64,000 nt of DNA from Pantoea sp. Cy-639 (GTDB lineage Bacteria > Pseudomonadota > Gammaproteobacteria > Pseudomonadales > Pseudomonadaceae). The stretch covers positions 105,454-169,453 of the forward strand of contig NZ_VWXI01000014.1 of the NCBI RefSeq assembly GCF_011752525.1, in the 5' to 3' direction. Position 1 is the stretch's first letter. Every line of letters begins with the position of its first letter. The notes under the pieces were generated by a model. That model made no database searches. It saw nothing but the letters and a program-made list of their open reading frames with translations, and was not told the DNA's origin. The translations under genes and the position numbers were made by a program. Below are positions 33,668-45,342 of the stretch, one piece after another.

Positions 33668-34066
33668 TCAACGGTGGTCGTGCTGGTTGAGCGTGGCGGC
33701 CAGGGCCTGCTCGCAACGTTCCTGGGCGGTGTCCAGTTCCAGGTGCATCTGCTGGATGTCGAGCATCTGCTGTTCGAGCTGGGCACGGCGCTCGGCGATC
33801 TTGGCCAGCATGCTGGTTAGCTGCTTGAGGTTGCCGCCGGAAGGGTCGTACAGCTCGATCAGCTCGCGGCATTCGGCCAGCGAGAAGCCGATGCGCTTGC
33901 CGCGCAGGATCAGCTTGAGGGTGACCTTGTCGCGGGCCGAATAGATGCGTTCCAGGCCGCGCCGCTCGGGGCTGAGCAGGCCCTGCTCCTCGTAGAAGCG
34001 GATGGCGCGGGTGGTGATGTCCAGTTCGCGGGACAGGTCGGAAATACTGTAGGTCTGGCTGCTCAT
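33668..34066 (-). CDS. liuR: MerR family regulator LiuR
   Basis: This 132-aa protein has the MerR HTH: YSISDLSRELDITTRAIRFYEEQGLLSPERRGLERIYSARDKVTLKLILRGKRIGFSLAECRELIELYD. A C-terminal coiled coil (about 85-125) mediates dimers. Lack of metal-binding Cys and the mvaB partner fit LiuR, the regulator of leucine/isovalerate use. Its own promoter carries a perfect palindrome TTGACGTATACGTCAA. Confidence 0.9.
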   Translation of the reverse strand: MSSQTYSISDLSRELDITTRAIRFYEEQGLLSPERRGLERIYSARDKVTLKLILRGKRIGFSLAECRELIELYDPSGGNLKQLTSMLAKIAERRAQLEQQMLDIQQMHLELDTAQERCEQALAATLNQHDHR

Positions 34067-34108
34067 GCTGGGGCTCGGGAAAGGGAATGGCGCTAACCTA
34101 AAGCCAGG

Positions 34109-34124
34109 TTGACGTATACGTCAA
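34109..34124 (-). promoter_or_regulatory. LiuR operator/promoter
   Basis: TTGACGTATACGTCAA is a perfect 16-base palindrome 43-58 bases upstream of liuR. On the minus strand its TTGACG serves as -35, and TAGGTT lies 18 bases on as -10, the long spacing typical of MerR-controlled promoters. Confidence 0.75.
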
Positions 34125-34208
34125 GCGCATACGGCCATTGCCCCCACGCGCCGCACGTTACAAATGCTCCGTCCATACGGCGGTAGAGCAGCAGCCCCAG
34201 GTATACCC

Positions 34209-35408
34209 TCAGGCGTTCGCCTGGCGGCGCAACATCGCGCCGGTGAAGTTGAACAGGCGCAGTTCGTCCAGGTGAGCGAGGCTGTGCTCGAGCCGGTCGA
34301 ACAGCGTCGCAGCTTGTCGCTGCAGGCTTTGGCCCAGGGCATTGCAGGCGTCCTGCGCCTGTTGCCATGCGCCTGGGTCGGCGTACAGCTGCGCGGCGGC
34401 CTGGGCCAGCCCTTCGGCGCTGGCCGCGATGGTGCCGGGCCAGGGCTGGTGACCTTGCAGGGCCTGGGCGGCAAAGGGCGTGACCACGCTCGGCGTGCCG
34501 CTGCCCAGGGCCTGCGCCAGGCTGGCGCTGAACCCTGCGCCGCCACGCAGTGGCGCCAGGCAGACCCGGGCGCTGGCCAGCACGGCCTGCGGATCCTCGG
34601 TTACTCCGCGCACATGGAAGCCGTCCTCGGGGGCATGCAGGGCCAGGGTCCGCTCGGATGCACCGACGCCGTACAGGTGCAACTGGGCCTCGGGCAGGCG
34701 TCGGCGCAGCATCGGCCAGAGGTTGTGCTTCATCCACAGCACGGCATCGGCCTGGGTGGCGTCGTTGAACGGGCCGAGGCTGACGAAGTGGCGGCGCTCG
34801 TCGAACGGCCGGTGCGCCTGCCCGGAAACCGTGATGTTGGCAGGGCAGTGGTGCAGCAGGTAGTCGGCCACGGCGAAGCCGTTGAGCAGCAAGTCCAGCT
34901 CCATTGCCGAGGCAACCAGGGTCAGGTCGCAGCGCCAGATCGCCGCCAGCTCGCGCTGGGTGAGGCTGGCGGGGGCCATCAGGCGGAACAGGTCGGGGCC
35001 GCTGGTGCCGAACAGGGCGTGAAAATCGTTGGGATCCAGGCCTTCGACCAGGCGTCGGCGCAGCAGTTGCTGGCGTGCCTCGCGCAGGCTGTGCAGGCCA
35101 GGGAGGGCGAGCAGGCGCAGGGTGGCGGGGGCGAGCAGGCCGCAGAAGCGCTCCTCGACCAGGAAGTGGTCGAACAGCACCACATCGGGGGTGGGCAGGC
35201 CCTGCAGCGAAGCCTGTGCGCCGAGCGTGTGTTCACGGATACCCCGCGCGGCCAGGTCCGCCTTGTACTCGCCGGCTGTGGCGGCGCTGGCGAAGGTGAC
35301 CTGCCAGCCATGGCCAAGGAAGTTGTCCAGGATCTGCATCATGTAGCGGCCGGCACTGTGCTGTTCAGGTTCGGGCCAGGCGTGGGCGATGACCAGGAGC
35401 TGGGGCAT
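34209..35408 (-). CDS. Glycosyltransferase (GT-B fold, GT1/GT4-like)
   Basis: This 399-aa protein starts LLVIAHAWPEPEQHSAGRYMMQILDNFLGHGWQVTFAS and ends in a GT-B C-terminal domain. GVTEDPQAVLASARVCLAPLRGGAGFSASLAQALGSGTPSVVTPFAAQAL carries the nucleotide-sugar binding pattern common to these transferases. AELYADPGAW-like helices end it. It should move a sugar to an unknown acceptor. ATG at 35408 has AAGG 7 bases upstream; the open frame begins 18 bases earlier. No other polysaccharide genes are adjacent. Confidence 0.85.
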   Translation of the reverse strand: MPQLLVIAHAWPEPEQHSAGRYMMQILDNFLGHGWQVTFASAATAGEYKADLAARGIREHTLGAQASLQGLPTPDVVLFDHFLVEERFCGLLAPATLRLLALPGLHSLREARQQLLRRRLVEGLDPNDFHALFGTSGPDLFRLMAPASLTQRELAAIWRCDLTLVASAMELDLLLNGFAVADYLLHHCPANITVSGQAHRPFDERRHFVSLGPFNDATQADAVLWMKHNLWPMLRRRLPEAQLHLYGVGASERTLALHAPEDGFHVRGVTEDPQAVLASARVCLAPLRGGAGFSASLAQALGSGTPSVVTPFAAQALQGHQPWPGTIAASAEGLAQAAAQLYADPGAWQQAQDACNALGQSLQRQAATLFDRLEHSLAHLDELRLFNFTGAMLRRQANA

Positions 35409-35488
35409 GGGGAAACCTTGGGTCAAAAGGCGCCATTAAAGCATGCAGGCGCGCCGAACGCCGCCACGGTAGCTGTCAGGTGGATGGA

Positions 35489-35839
35489 TCAGGGCGTGCG
35501 CAGAATCGCCTTGACCTTGTCACGCAACTGGTCGATGCCAAATGGCTTGCCGATCAGGTGCATGCCCTCGGGCACCGTCACGTTCTCGGCATAGCCACTG
35601 GCGAACAGCACCGGCAGCAATGGCCGGACTTCACGGGCCTTGCCGGCCAGTTCATCGCCACGCATGTCCGGCAGGCCGACATCGGTCATCAGCAGGTCCA
35701 GGGGTTGGCCGGGGTCTTCGAGAATCTGCAGCGCCGCGGCGGCATCCTGCGCCTCGATGGCGGTGAAGCCCAGTTCGTCGAGCACTTCGACGATCAGCAT
35801 GCGAACGATGTCGTCGTCTTCGACTACCAGAAGGTGCAT
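35489..35839 (-). CDS. Single-domain response regulator (receiver only)
   Basis: This 116-aa protein is a lone REC domain: LLVVEDDDIVRMLIVEVL (acidic pair), phosphoacceptor Asp in LDLLMTDVGLPDMRGDELA, and KPFGIDQLRDKV with the conserved Lys. No output domain is present, so it passes phosphate to or from a partner. It is divergent from the CHASE3 hybrid kinase, 254 bases away, and probably serves the same system. ATG at 35839 begins the REC fold directly. Confidence 0.92.
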   Translation of the reverse strand: MHLLVVEDDDIVRMLIVEVLDELGFTAIEAQDAAAALQILEDPGQPLDLLMTDVGLPDMRGDELAGKAREVRPLLPVLFASGYAENVTVPEGMHLIGKPFGIDQLRDKVKAILRTP

Positions 35840-36093
35840 GATGCGGATCCTGTTTCGGTGGAAGGTCTCTACTCTGTGCGCGCGGTCCAGGCAGAAGTTC
35901 CCCAGCTTACCGGCGTGGGTAAATGGATGGAACGATTGGCGCACACGGTCTTCAAATGCTGGCCAAACGCCCTGCCAGATCCTTGAAAGCTGGTTAGACT
36001 CGCAGTATTCCCCGGTCGGTGTCGCGCAGGGCAGCCATACATGAAGTAGTCGCCACACTGTCTCAATGGACTTTTTCGCTCGGGCCTTTTCTG

Positions 36094-39561
<3,468 letters not shown>

Positions 39562-39565
39562 CATC

Positions 39566-40387
39566 TTGACCAGCGACCGCAACACCGATATCGAGATCCG
39601 CTTGCTGATCGAGGCGATCTACCTCAAGTACAGCTACGATTTTCGCGATTACTCCGGCGCTTCCATCAAGCGCCGGATCCTCCATGCCCTGCGCCAGTTC
39701 GACTGCCGCACGGTGTCGGCGCTGCAGGAGCGGGTGCTGCACGATCCGGGCATGTTCATGGAGCTGCTGCAGTACCTGACGATCCCGGTCAGCGAGATGT
39801 TCCGCGACCCGGGGCATTTCCTCGCGCTGCGCAACGAAGTGGTGCCGCTGCTGCGCACCTGGCCGTCGCTGAAGATCTGGATCGCCGGTTGCAGCACCGG
39901 CGAGGAGGTCTACTCGATGGCCATCCTGCTGCGCGAGGAGGGCCTGCTGGAGCGCACCATCCTCTATGCCACCGACATCAACCCGCATTCGCTGGAGCGC
40001 GCCAAGCAAGGCATCTACTCGCTCAAGAGCCTGCGCGAGTACGAGGAAAACTACCGCAGGGCCGGTGGCCGGCGCGACTTCGCCGAGTACTACACGGCCG
40101 CCTACGGCAACGCGATCATGGACAGCAGCCTGCGCGACAACGTGACCTTCGCCGACCACAGCCTGGCCACCGACAGCGTGTTTTCCGAGACCCAACTGGT
40201 GTCGTGCCGCAACGTGCTGATCTACTTCAACAAGGGCCTGCAGGACCGCGCCCTGGGGTTGTTCCACGAGTCGTTGTGCCATCGCGGTTTCCTGGTGCTG
40301 GGCAGCAAGGAGTCGGTGGACTTTTCCGCCTACGCCGAGGGCTTCGAGCCGCTGGTCCGGCCCGAACGGATCTACCGCAAGTCATGA
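39566..40387 (+). CDS. cheR: CheR-type protein-glutamate methyltransferase
   Basis: This 273-aa protein methylates glutamates with SAM in chemotaxis-type systems. IWIAGCSTGEEVYSMAILL is the SAM loop, ILYATDINPHSLERAKQGIY and VTFADHSLATDSVFSETQLVSCRNVLIYFNKGLQDRALGLFHESL follow. The N-terminal helical domain is present. TTG at 39566, 4 bases after the kinase stop, is the likely start because the family N-terminus begins there. No methyl-accepting receptor is in the cluster, so its substrate is unclear. Confidence 0.92.
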   Translation: MTSDRNTDIEIRLLIEAIYLKYSYDFRDYSGASIKRRILHALRQFDCRTVSALQERVLHDPGMFMELLQYLTIPVSEMFRDPGHFLALRNEVVPLLRTWPSLKIWIAGCSTGEEVYSMAILLREEGLLERTILYATDINPHSLERAKQGIYSLKSLREYEENYRRAGGRRDFAEYYTAAYGNAIMDSSLRDNVTFADHSLATDSVFSETQLVSCRNVLIYFNKGLQDRALGLFHESLCHRGFLVLGSKESVDFSAYAEGFEPLVRPERIYRKS

Positions 40388-40959
40388 AGGGCGTGCGCGC
40401 GGTGGTCATCGGCGCCTCGGCGGGCGGCGTCACTGCGCTGTTCGGCGTGCTCGGCGCGTTGCCGGCGGATTTCGCGATCCCGGTGCTGTGCGTGCTGCAC
40501 CTGCCGGACGATCGCCACAGCCAGCTCGCCGAGGTGCTGCAACGGCGCCTGCGCCGACCCGTGCGCGAGGCCAGCGACAAGGCGGCCATCGAGCCCGGGC
40601 TGATCTACGTGGCCGGGCCGGGCTATCACCTGTCGGTGGAACGTGACCTGACCCTGTCGCTGAGCCAGGAGGAACCGGTGCATTTTTCGCGCCCGGCGAT
40701 CGACTTTCTCTTTGCCTCGGCAGCCGACGCCTATGGCCCGGGCCTGTTGGGCGTGCTGCTCACCGGGGCCAACGAAGACGGTGCCGAGGGCCTTTTGCAG
40801 ATCAAGAACAGTGGCGGCCGGACCGTGGTCCAGGACCCCCGCGAAGCACAGGTCGCGCTGATGCCGGAGGCCGCCCTGGCCCTGCATCGCCCCGACCATA
40901 TCCTCTCCCTGAGCGGTATCGGGCACTTGCTCGCGACCCTGGAACCCAGCGCATGCTAA
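40384..40959 (+). CDS. cheB: CheB-type methylesterase without receiver domain
   Basis: This 191-aa protein is only the catalytic domain of CheB. The Ser lies in VVIGASAGGVTALF, His in VLCVLHLPDDRHSQLAEVL, and Asp in GVLLTGANEDGAEGLLQIKNSGGRTVVQDPREAQVALMPEAAL. It overlaps cheR by 4 bases (ATGA). The usual N-terminal REC domain is missing, so control must come from separate proteins, perhaps the receivers in the operon. Confidence 0.93.
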   Translation: MKGVRAVVIGASAGGVTALFGVLGALPADFAIPVLCVLHLPDDRHSQLAEVLQRRLRRPVREASDKAAIEPGLIYVAGPGYHLSVERDLTLSLSQEEPVHFSRPAIDFLFASAADAYGPGLLGVLLTGANEDGAEGLLQIKNSGGRTVVQDPREAQVALMPEAALALHRPDHILSLSGIGHLLATLEPSAC

Positions 40960-42179
40960 GCCACATCACCGCGAAACTGCTGATCGTCGACGACCTGCCG
41001 GAGAACCTGCTGGCCCTCGATGCCCTGATCCAGGGCGAAGACCGCGAGGTGCACCAGGCCCAGTCGGCGGAGCAGGCGTTGTCGCTGTTGCTCGAGCACG
41101 AGTTCGCCCTGGCCATTCTCGACGTGCAGATGCCGGGAATGAATGGCTTCGAACTGGCCGAGCTGATGCGCGGCATGGAGAAGACCCGCAGCATCCCCAT
41201 CGTCTTCGTCAGCGCCGCCGGGCGCGAGATGAACTACGCGTTCAAGGGCTACGAAAGCGGCGCGGTGGACTTTCTGCACAAGCCGCTGGACACCCTGGCG
41301 GTGAAGAGCAAGGTCTCGGTGTTCGTCGACCTGTTCCGCCAGCGCAAGGCCCTCGACCGCCAGCTCCAGGCCCTGGAGCGCAGCCGCGAGGAGCAGGCGC
41401 TGCTGCTGGCGCAGTTGCAGGTGGCCCGCGGCGACCTGGAACGGGCAGTGCGCATGCGCGACGACTTCATGTCGATCGTCTCCCATGAAGTGCGCACGCC
41501 ACTCAATGGCTTGATCCTCGAGACCCAGCTGCGCCGCATGCACCTGGGCCGCGGCAACCTGGCGGCGTTCAGCGAGGACAAGCTCAAGGCGATGGTCGAG
41601 CGTGACGAGCGGCAGATCAACAGCCTGATCCGCCTGGTCGAGGACATGCTCGACGTGTCGCGGATCCGCACCGGCAAGCTGTCGATCCGGCCCAAGGTCT
41701 TCGATCTCGGCCAACTGGTACGCGCCCTGGTAGAGAACTTCAGCGCCCAGGCCAGTGCCCTGGACACGCATATCGAGCTGCTGGGCTGCCAGGCGCTGCA
41801 GGGCGAGTGGGACGAGTTCCGTATCGAGCAGGTGCTGGCCAACCTGCTGTCCAACGCGTTGCGCTACGGCGAGCGCAAGCCGGTGCAGGTGCGGGTGTTC
41901 GCCGACGATGGCCAGGCTTGCGTGCAGGTACGCGACCAGGGCATCGGCATCAGTGCGCAGGACCAGCAGCGGATCTTCCAGCAATTCGAACGTATCGCCG
42001 CCCAGCAGGCCAGTGGTGGCCTGGGGCTGGGCCTGTACATTTCCGAGCAGATCGTGCTGGCCCACGGTGGGCGGATCCGGGTCGACAGCGAACAGGGGCA
42101 GGGCGCGACCTTCAGTGTCTACCTGCCGCTGCCGATCGTGGCGCAACAAAGCGACCAGCCGCAGGCAACCTCTGCGTAG
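40953..42179 (+). CDS. Receiver-histidine kinase (REC-HK)
   Basis: This 408-aa protein starts with a REC domain (KLLIVDDLPENLLALDALI, Asp in ALAILDVQMPGMNGFELAELM). A coiled linker leads to the phosphoacceptor FMSIVSHEVRTPLNGLILE at about 170-190. The ATPase has LANLLSNALRYG and SGGLGLGLYISEQIVLAHGG. It overlaps cheB by 7 bases. It lacks membrane helices and probably relays phosphate from the CHASE3 kinase. Confidence 0.93.
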   Translation: MLSHITAKLLIVDDLPENLLALDALIQGEDREVHQAQSAEQALSLLLEHEFALAILDVQMPGMNGFELAELMRGMEKTRSIPIVFVSAAGREMNYAFKGYESGAVDFLHKPLDTLAVKSKVSVFVDLFRQRKALDRQLQALERSREEQALLLAQLQVARGDLERAVRMRDDFMSIVSHEVRTPLNGLILETQLRRMHLGRGNLAAFSEDKLKAMVERDERQINSLIRLVEDMLDVSRIRTGKLSIRPKVFDLGQLVRALVENFSAQASALDTHIELLGCQALQGEWDEFRIEQVLANLLSNALRYGERKPVQVRVFADDGQACVQVRDQGIGISAQDQQRIFQQFERIAAQQASGGLGLGLYISEQIVLAHGGRIRVDSEQGQGATFSVYLPLPIVAQQSDQPQATSA

Positions 42180-42223
42180 GGCTGGGGTCCTATGGCCAAC
42201 CTGTTGAATTCGAAGGCGTTGTC

Positions 42224-42601
42224 ATGAGCGAAGATGCACAAGATGTAGTGCTGGTGGTCGAGGACGAGCCGGCGATCCGCATGATCCTGCGCGACTACCT
42301 GGCCGGCGAGGGCTACCACGTGCTGGTGGCCGAGGACGGCGAACAGGCGTTCGCGATCCTGGCCAGCAAGCCGCACCTGGACCTGATGATCACTGACTTC
42401 CGTCTGCCCGGCGGCATCTCCGGGGTGGAGATCGCCGAGCCTGCGGTGAAGCTGCGCCCGGACCTGAAGGTGATCTTCATCAGCGGTTACCCGGCGGAAA
42501 TCCTCGAATCCGGCAGCCCGATCGCCCGGCGGGCGCCGATCCTGGCCAAGCCCTTCGACCTGGATGCCCTGCGCGAGCAGATCCACGACCAACTGCGCTA
42601 G
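42224..42601 (+). CDS. Single-domain response regulator
   Basis: This 125-aa REC-only protein reads VVLVVEDEPAIRMILRDYLAGEGYHVLVAEDGEQAFAIL, with Asp in LDLMITDFRLPGGISGVEIAE and Lys in ILAKPFDLDALREQI. It is the last gene of the kinase-cheR-cheB operon, 44 bases after the REC-HK. It has no output domain. Confidence 0.92.
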   Translation: MSEDAQDVVLVVEDEPAIRMILRDYLAGEGYHVLVAEDGEQAFAILASKPHLDLMITDFRLPGGISGVEIAEPAVKLRPDLKVIFISGYPAEILESGSPIARRAPILAKPFDLDALREQIHDQLR

Positions 42602-42604
42602 GCG

Positions 42605-43333
42605 TCACTCACCGCAGCAGTGCGGCTTGGCGTTGGCCCCCTCGTAGCGGTCGTGATGGCGCACCCAGTCCATGGTGCCGGCCTCGTTGCGCCCCAGGGG
42701 GGCGAGGTCGAGGAAGTTGTAGGCGTTGATCAGGATGTCCAGGCCGCGGGCGTAGGTCGAATAGGTGTGGTAAATCGCGCCGTCGCTGTCCCGGTAGAAG
42801 GCGCTCAGGCCGGGCAGTTCGGCCTCGTTGCCGGAGTAAGGCGCGTAGTTGTAGCGGGCGCTGCCGTCGGTGGCGACGCTGACGCCAAAGTCCTCGTTGA
42901 AGCGGCTGGCGTGGGAGGAAAACCAGGGGAAATGCCAGCCCATGCGCTGGCGGAAGGCCTGGAACTCAGCGTAGGGGGCCCGTGACACGGCTACCAGGCT
43001 GACGTCATGGTGCGCCAGGTGCAGGTTGGCGCCATCGAAATGGTCGGCGAGGAACGAACAGCCCGGGCAACCTTCATTCCAGCCTTCGGCAAACATGAAG
43101 TGGTAGACCAGCAGCTGGCTGCGCCCGGCGAACAGTTCGGCCAGGCCCAGTTCACCGTGGGGCCCGTGGAAGCGATAGTCCTGCTCGACCCGTACCCAGG
43201 GCAGGGCGCGGCGGGCGGCGGCCAATTCGTCGCGCTGGTGGGTGAAGGCTTTTTCGTGCAGCCACAATTGTTCCCGGGCGGCGAGCCACTGGCTGCGCGA
43301 GACCACGGGGTGCTTGCTTGCGGGCTTGTTCAT
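42605..43333 (-). CDS. DUF899 thioredoxin-fold family protein
   Basis: This 242-aa protein has the DUF899 pattern: W-x-AR-LW-HEKAFTHQRDELAAARRALPWVRVEQDYRFHGPHGE, then LLVYHFMFAEGWNEGCPGCSFLADHFDGANLHLAHHDVSLVAVSRAPY, and GWHFPWFSSHASRFNEDFGV. The CPGC pair suggests thiol chemistry but function is not established. ATG at 43333 has AGGAG 8 bases upstream; a longer open frame has none. The C-terminus ends HCCGE. Confidence 0.9.
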   Translation of the reverse strand: MNKPASKHPVVSRSQWLAAREQLWLHEKAFTHQRDELAAARRALPWVRVEQDYRFHGPHGELGLAELFAGRSQLLVYHFMFAEGWNEGCPGCSFLADHFDGANLHLAHHDVSLVAVSRAPYAEFQAFRQRMGWHFPWFSSHASRFNEDFGVSVATDGSARYNYAPYSGNEAELPGLSAFYRDSDGAIYHTYSTYARGLDILINAYNFLDLAPLGRNEAGTMDWVRHHDRYEGANAKPHCCGE

Positions 43334-43471
43334 GAGGGCCACTCCTGGCACAGGGATTCTTCCCTGGTCGAATGGCGCTGGGCGGTTTCGACGGGCCGGC
43401 GAGGGTGGCCGACGAGTGGTGTGCACGCTGGCGCCTGCGCCCCATGCGTCGGCGCCGATTGCCGAGCGGAC

Positions 43472-44137
43472 TCAGCCTGCCGCTTGCATGCGCTCGATCA
43501 ACGCCCACAGCCGTGGGTCGTCATAATCGTCGATCACCAGCCGCGCACCGGCTTCGAGCAAGCGCGCCTCGGACTGGGTGGTGGTCAGCCCCACGGTGAA
43601 GATCCCGGCAGCCACCGCGGCCTGGACGCCCGGCAGCGAGTCCTCGAAGGCCAGGGCCTGCCCGGCTTGCGCCTGCAGGCGCTGCAAACCGGTGAGGTAG
43701 GGCAGCGGGTCGGGCTTGGGCCGGGCCAGTTCATCGGCCACCAGCACATGCTCGAAACGCTCGCCCAGGTTCATGGCCGCGAGCATGTGTTCGGCGTTCA
43801 GGCGCGGCGCGTTGGTCACCACGCACATGCCGATGGCGTGCCGTTCGGCGTGGCTCAACAGGCGCAGCAGCCCAGGCATGGGCGCCAGGTTCGGCGACAG
43901 CTCGCGGAACAGCGCCTCCTTGCGTTCGGCCAGGGCCTGGCGCTGGGCCGCGTCGGCCTGGGGGAACAGTTCGGCGAACAGCAGGCCGTTGGAACGGCCG
44001 CTGACCTGGGCATCGAACTGCTCCTGGCTCAGCCCTCGGCCGTCGTAGTCGTGCAACAGCTGGCGGAAGGCTTGCAGGTGCAGGGTGTCGGTGTCGGTGA
44101 GGGTCCCGTCGAGGTCGAACAGCAAGGCGGTGAGCAT
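43472..44137 (-). CDS. HAD superfamily hydrolase (beta-phosphoglucomutase-like)
   Basis: This 221-aa protein carries the HAD motifs: LLFDLDGTLTDTDTLH (DxDGT nucleophile), VVTNAPR (motif II Thr), and K-P-DPLPYLTGLQRL with FEDSLPGVQAAVAAG (motifs III and IV). The helical cap is inserted after motif I. It should remove phosphate from a small sugar or nucleotide; the substrate is unknown. It is a single gene. Confidence 0.9.
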   Translation of the reverse strand: MLTALLFDLDGTLTDTDTLHLQAFRQLLHDYDGRGLSQEQFDAQVSGRSNGLLFAELFPQADAAQRQALAERKEALFRELSPNLAPMPGLLRLLSHAERHAIGMCVVTNAPRLNAEHMLAAMNLGERFEHVLVADELARPKPDPLPYLTGLQRLQAQAGQALAFEDSLPGVQAAVAAGIFTVGLTTTQSEARLLEAGARLVIDDYDDPRLWALIERMQAAG

Positions 44138-44467
44138 CGGGCATCCTGTGGTTGAAGAATCAATTCAGCAGGCAGCCATCATAGCCAGGCGCCGTGGGAA
44201 AAGTCATGCCACATGCAGGATCGTCGGCACTCGATGGCGAACAGCAGGGTTGACCGAAGGGTGGCGGATGCTGTTGAATGCGCGCCCTCAAGCCCCAGCA
44301 ACCCTTTCCCCGAGTGGTGAAACCTGTGCCCTACGCCAGCCAACACGCCTGATACCGACGACGGTCCATCGTGCCTGATGGCTGCCCGCGCCCGTGCGCG
44401 GCGGCGCTTCATCGCTGTGCCTGCCTGATCCTGTCGTCGGTTTTTCCCTATTTCCAAGGAGAAACCC
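44138..44467. other. Intergenic region upstream of the RNA repair cassette
   Basis: About 330 bases with no supported gene. It should hold promoters for both divergent units. I see no sigma-54 TGGCAC-N5-TTGC match of the type that drives rtcBA operons, and no clear operator. Only the ribosome site AAGGAGA before 44468 is distinct. Confidence 0.5.
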
Positions 44468-45328
44468 ATGAACATGGACTTTCGTGCCGACGCGCACACC
44501 CTCGAACTGCTCAAGTACCCTCGCACACCGCACCTGGAAGGCTCGCGCCTGCAGGATGGCGACAGCGACGCCGGCCAGGTCCGCTATGCCTCGCTGGTCG
44601 GCCAGTGGCTGGTGGTGGAAGAAAAACTCGACGGCGCCAACGCCGGCATCAGCTTCACCGAAGGCGGTGAGCTGCGCCTGCAGTCGCGCGGCCACTACCT
44701 GACTGGCGGCGGTCGCGAGCGTCAGTTCAACCTGTTCAAGCAATGGGCCGTAGCCCATGAGGCCTGGTTGCTGGCGCGCCTGGAGGACCGCTTCGTGCTG
44801 TATGGCGAGTGGCTGCACAAGAAGCATTCGGTGTTCTACGACCACTTGCCGCACTACTTCTGCGAGTTCGATATCTGGGACCGCGCTACCGGGCTGTTCC
44901 TCTCGACCGCCGCGCGCCGACGCCTGCTGGCGGACGGGCCGGTGCTGTCGGTGCCGGTGCTGTACGAGGGCCCGGCGCCCCGGCGTCAGGCCGAGCTGAT
45001 GGCGCTGGTCGGCGACTCGCTGGCCAAGACTGCGCGCTGGCGCGAGGTGTTCGAGCAGGTGCTGCGCCGCGAAGGCCTCGACCTGGCCCGTGCCTGGCGC
45101 CAGTGCGACCGCTCCAGCCGCATGGAGGGGCTGTACCTGAAGCGCGAGGACGAGCGCCAGACCCTCGAGCGGTTCAAGTGGGTTCGCCAGGACTTCGTCC
45201 AGGCCATCCTCGACGCCGACCAGCACCATGCCAACCAACCGTTCATCCCCAATCAACTGGCCGACGGCGTCGACCTGTACGCGCCCAGCCTGTCCATCGA
45301 CTGGCTGGGCCCGCGACGCGGCTACTGA
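44468..45328 (+). CDS. ATP-dependent RNA ligase
   Basis: This 286-aa protein is a nucleotidyltransferase ligase. Motif I is EEKLDGANAG with adenylated Lys53. The arginine-rich RLQSRGHYLTGGGRERQF, motif III-like VLYGEWL (112-116), motif IV EGLYLK (220-225) and motif V ERFKWVR (Lys237) are all present. The body matches the RNA ligase Pfam family rather than DNA ligase: no OB or BRCT domain follows. It would join 3'-OH to 5'-phosphate RNA ends. AAGGAGA precedes the ATG. The next gene, 14 bases on, encodes an end-healing enzyme, so they form a repair operon. Confidence 0.87.
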   Translation: MNMDFRADAHTLELLKYPRTPHLEGSRLQDGDSDAGQVRYASLVGQWLVVEEKLDGANAGISFTEGGELRLQSRGHYLTGGGRERQFNLFKQWAVAHEAWLLARLEDRFVLYGEWLHKKHSVFYDHLPHYFCEFDIWDRATGLFLSTAARRRLLADGPVLSVPVLYEGPAPRRQAELMALVGDSLAKTARWREVFEQVLRREGLDLARAWRQCDRSSRMEGLYLKREDERQTLERFKWVRQDFVQAILDADQHHANQPFIPNQLADGVDLYAPSLSIDWLGPRRGY

Positions 45329-45342
45329 AGGAGCATCCCGAA

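Noticed and set aside
44200..44467. Sigma-54 promoter for the RNA repair cassette, by analogy to rtcBA
   Set aside because: No TGGCAC-N5-TTGC match with correct spacing was found.
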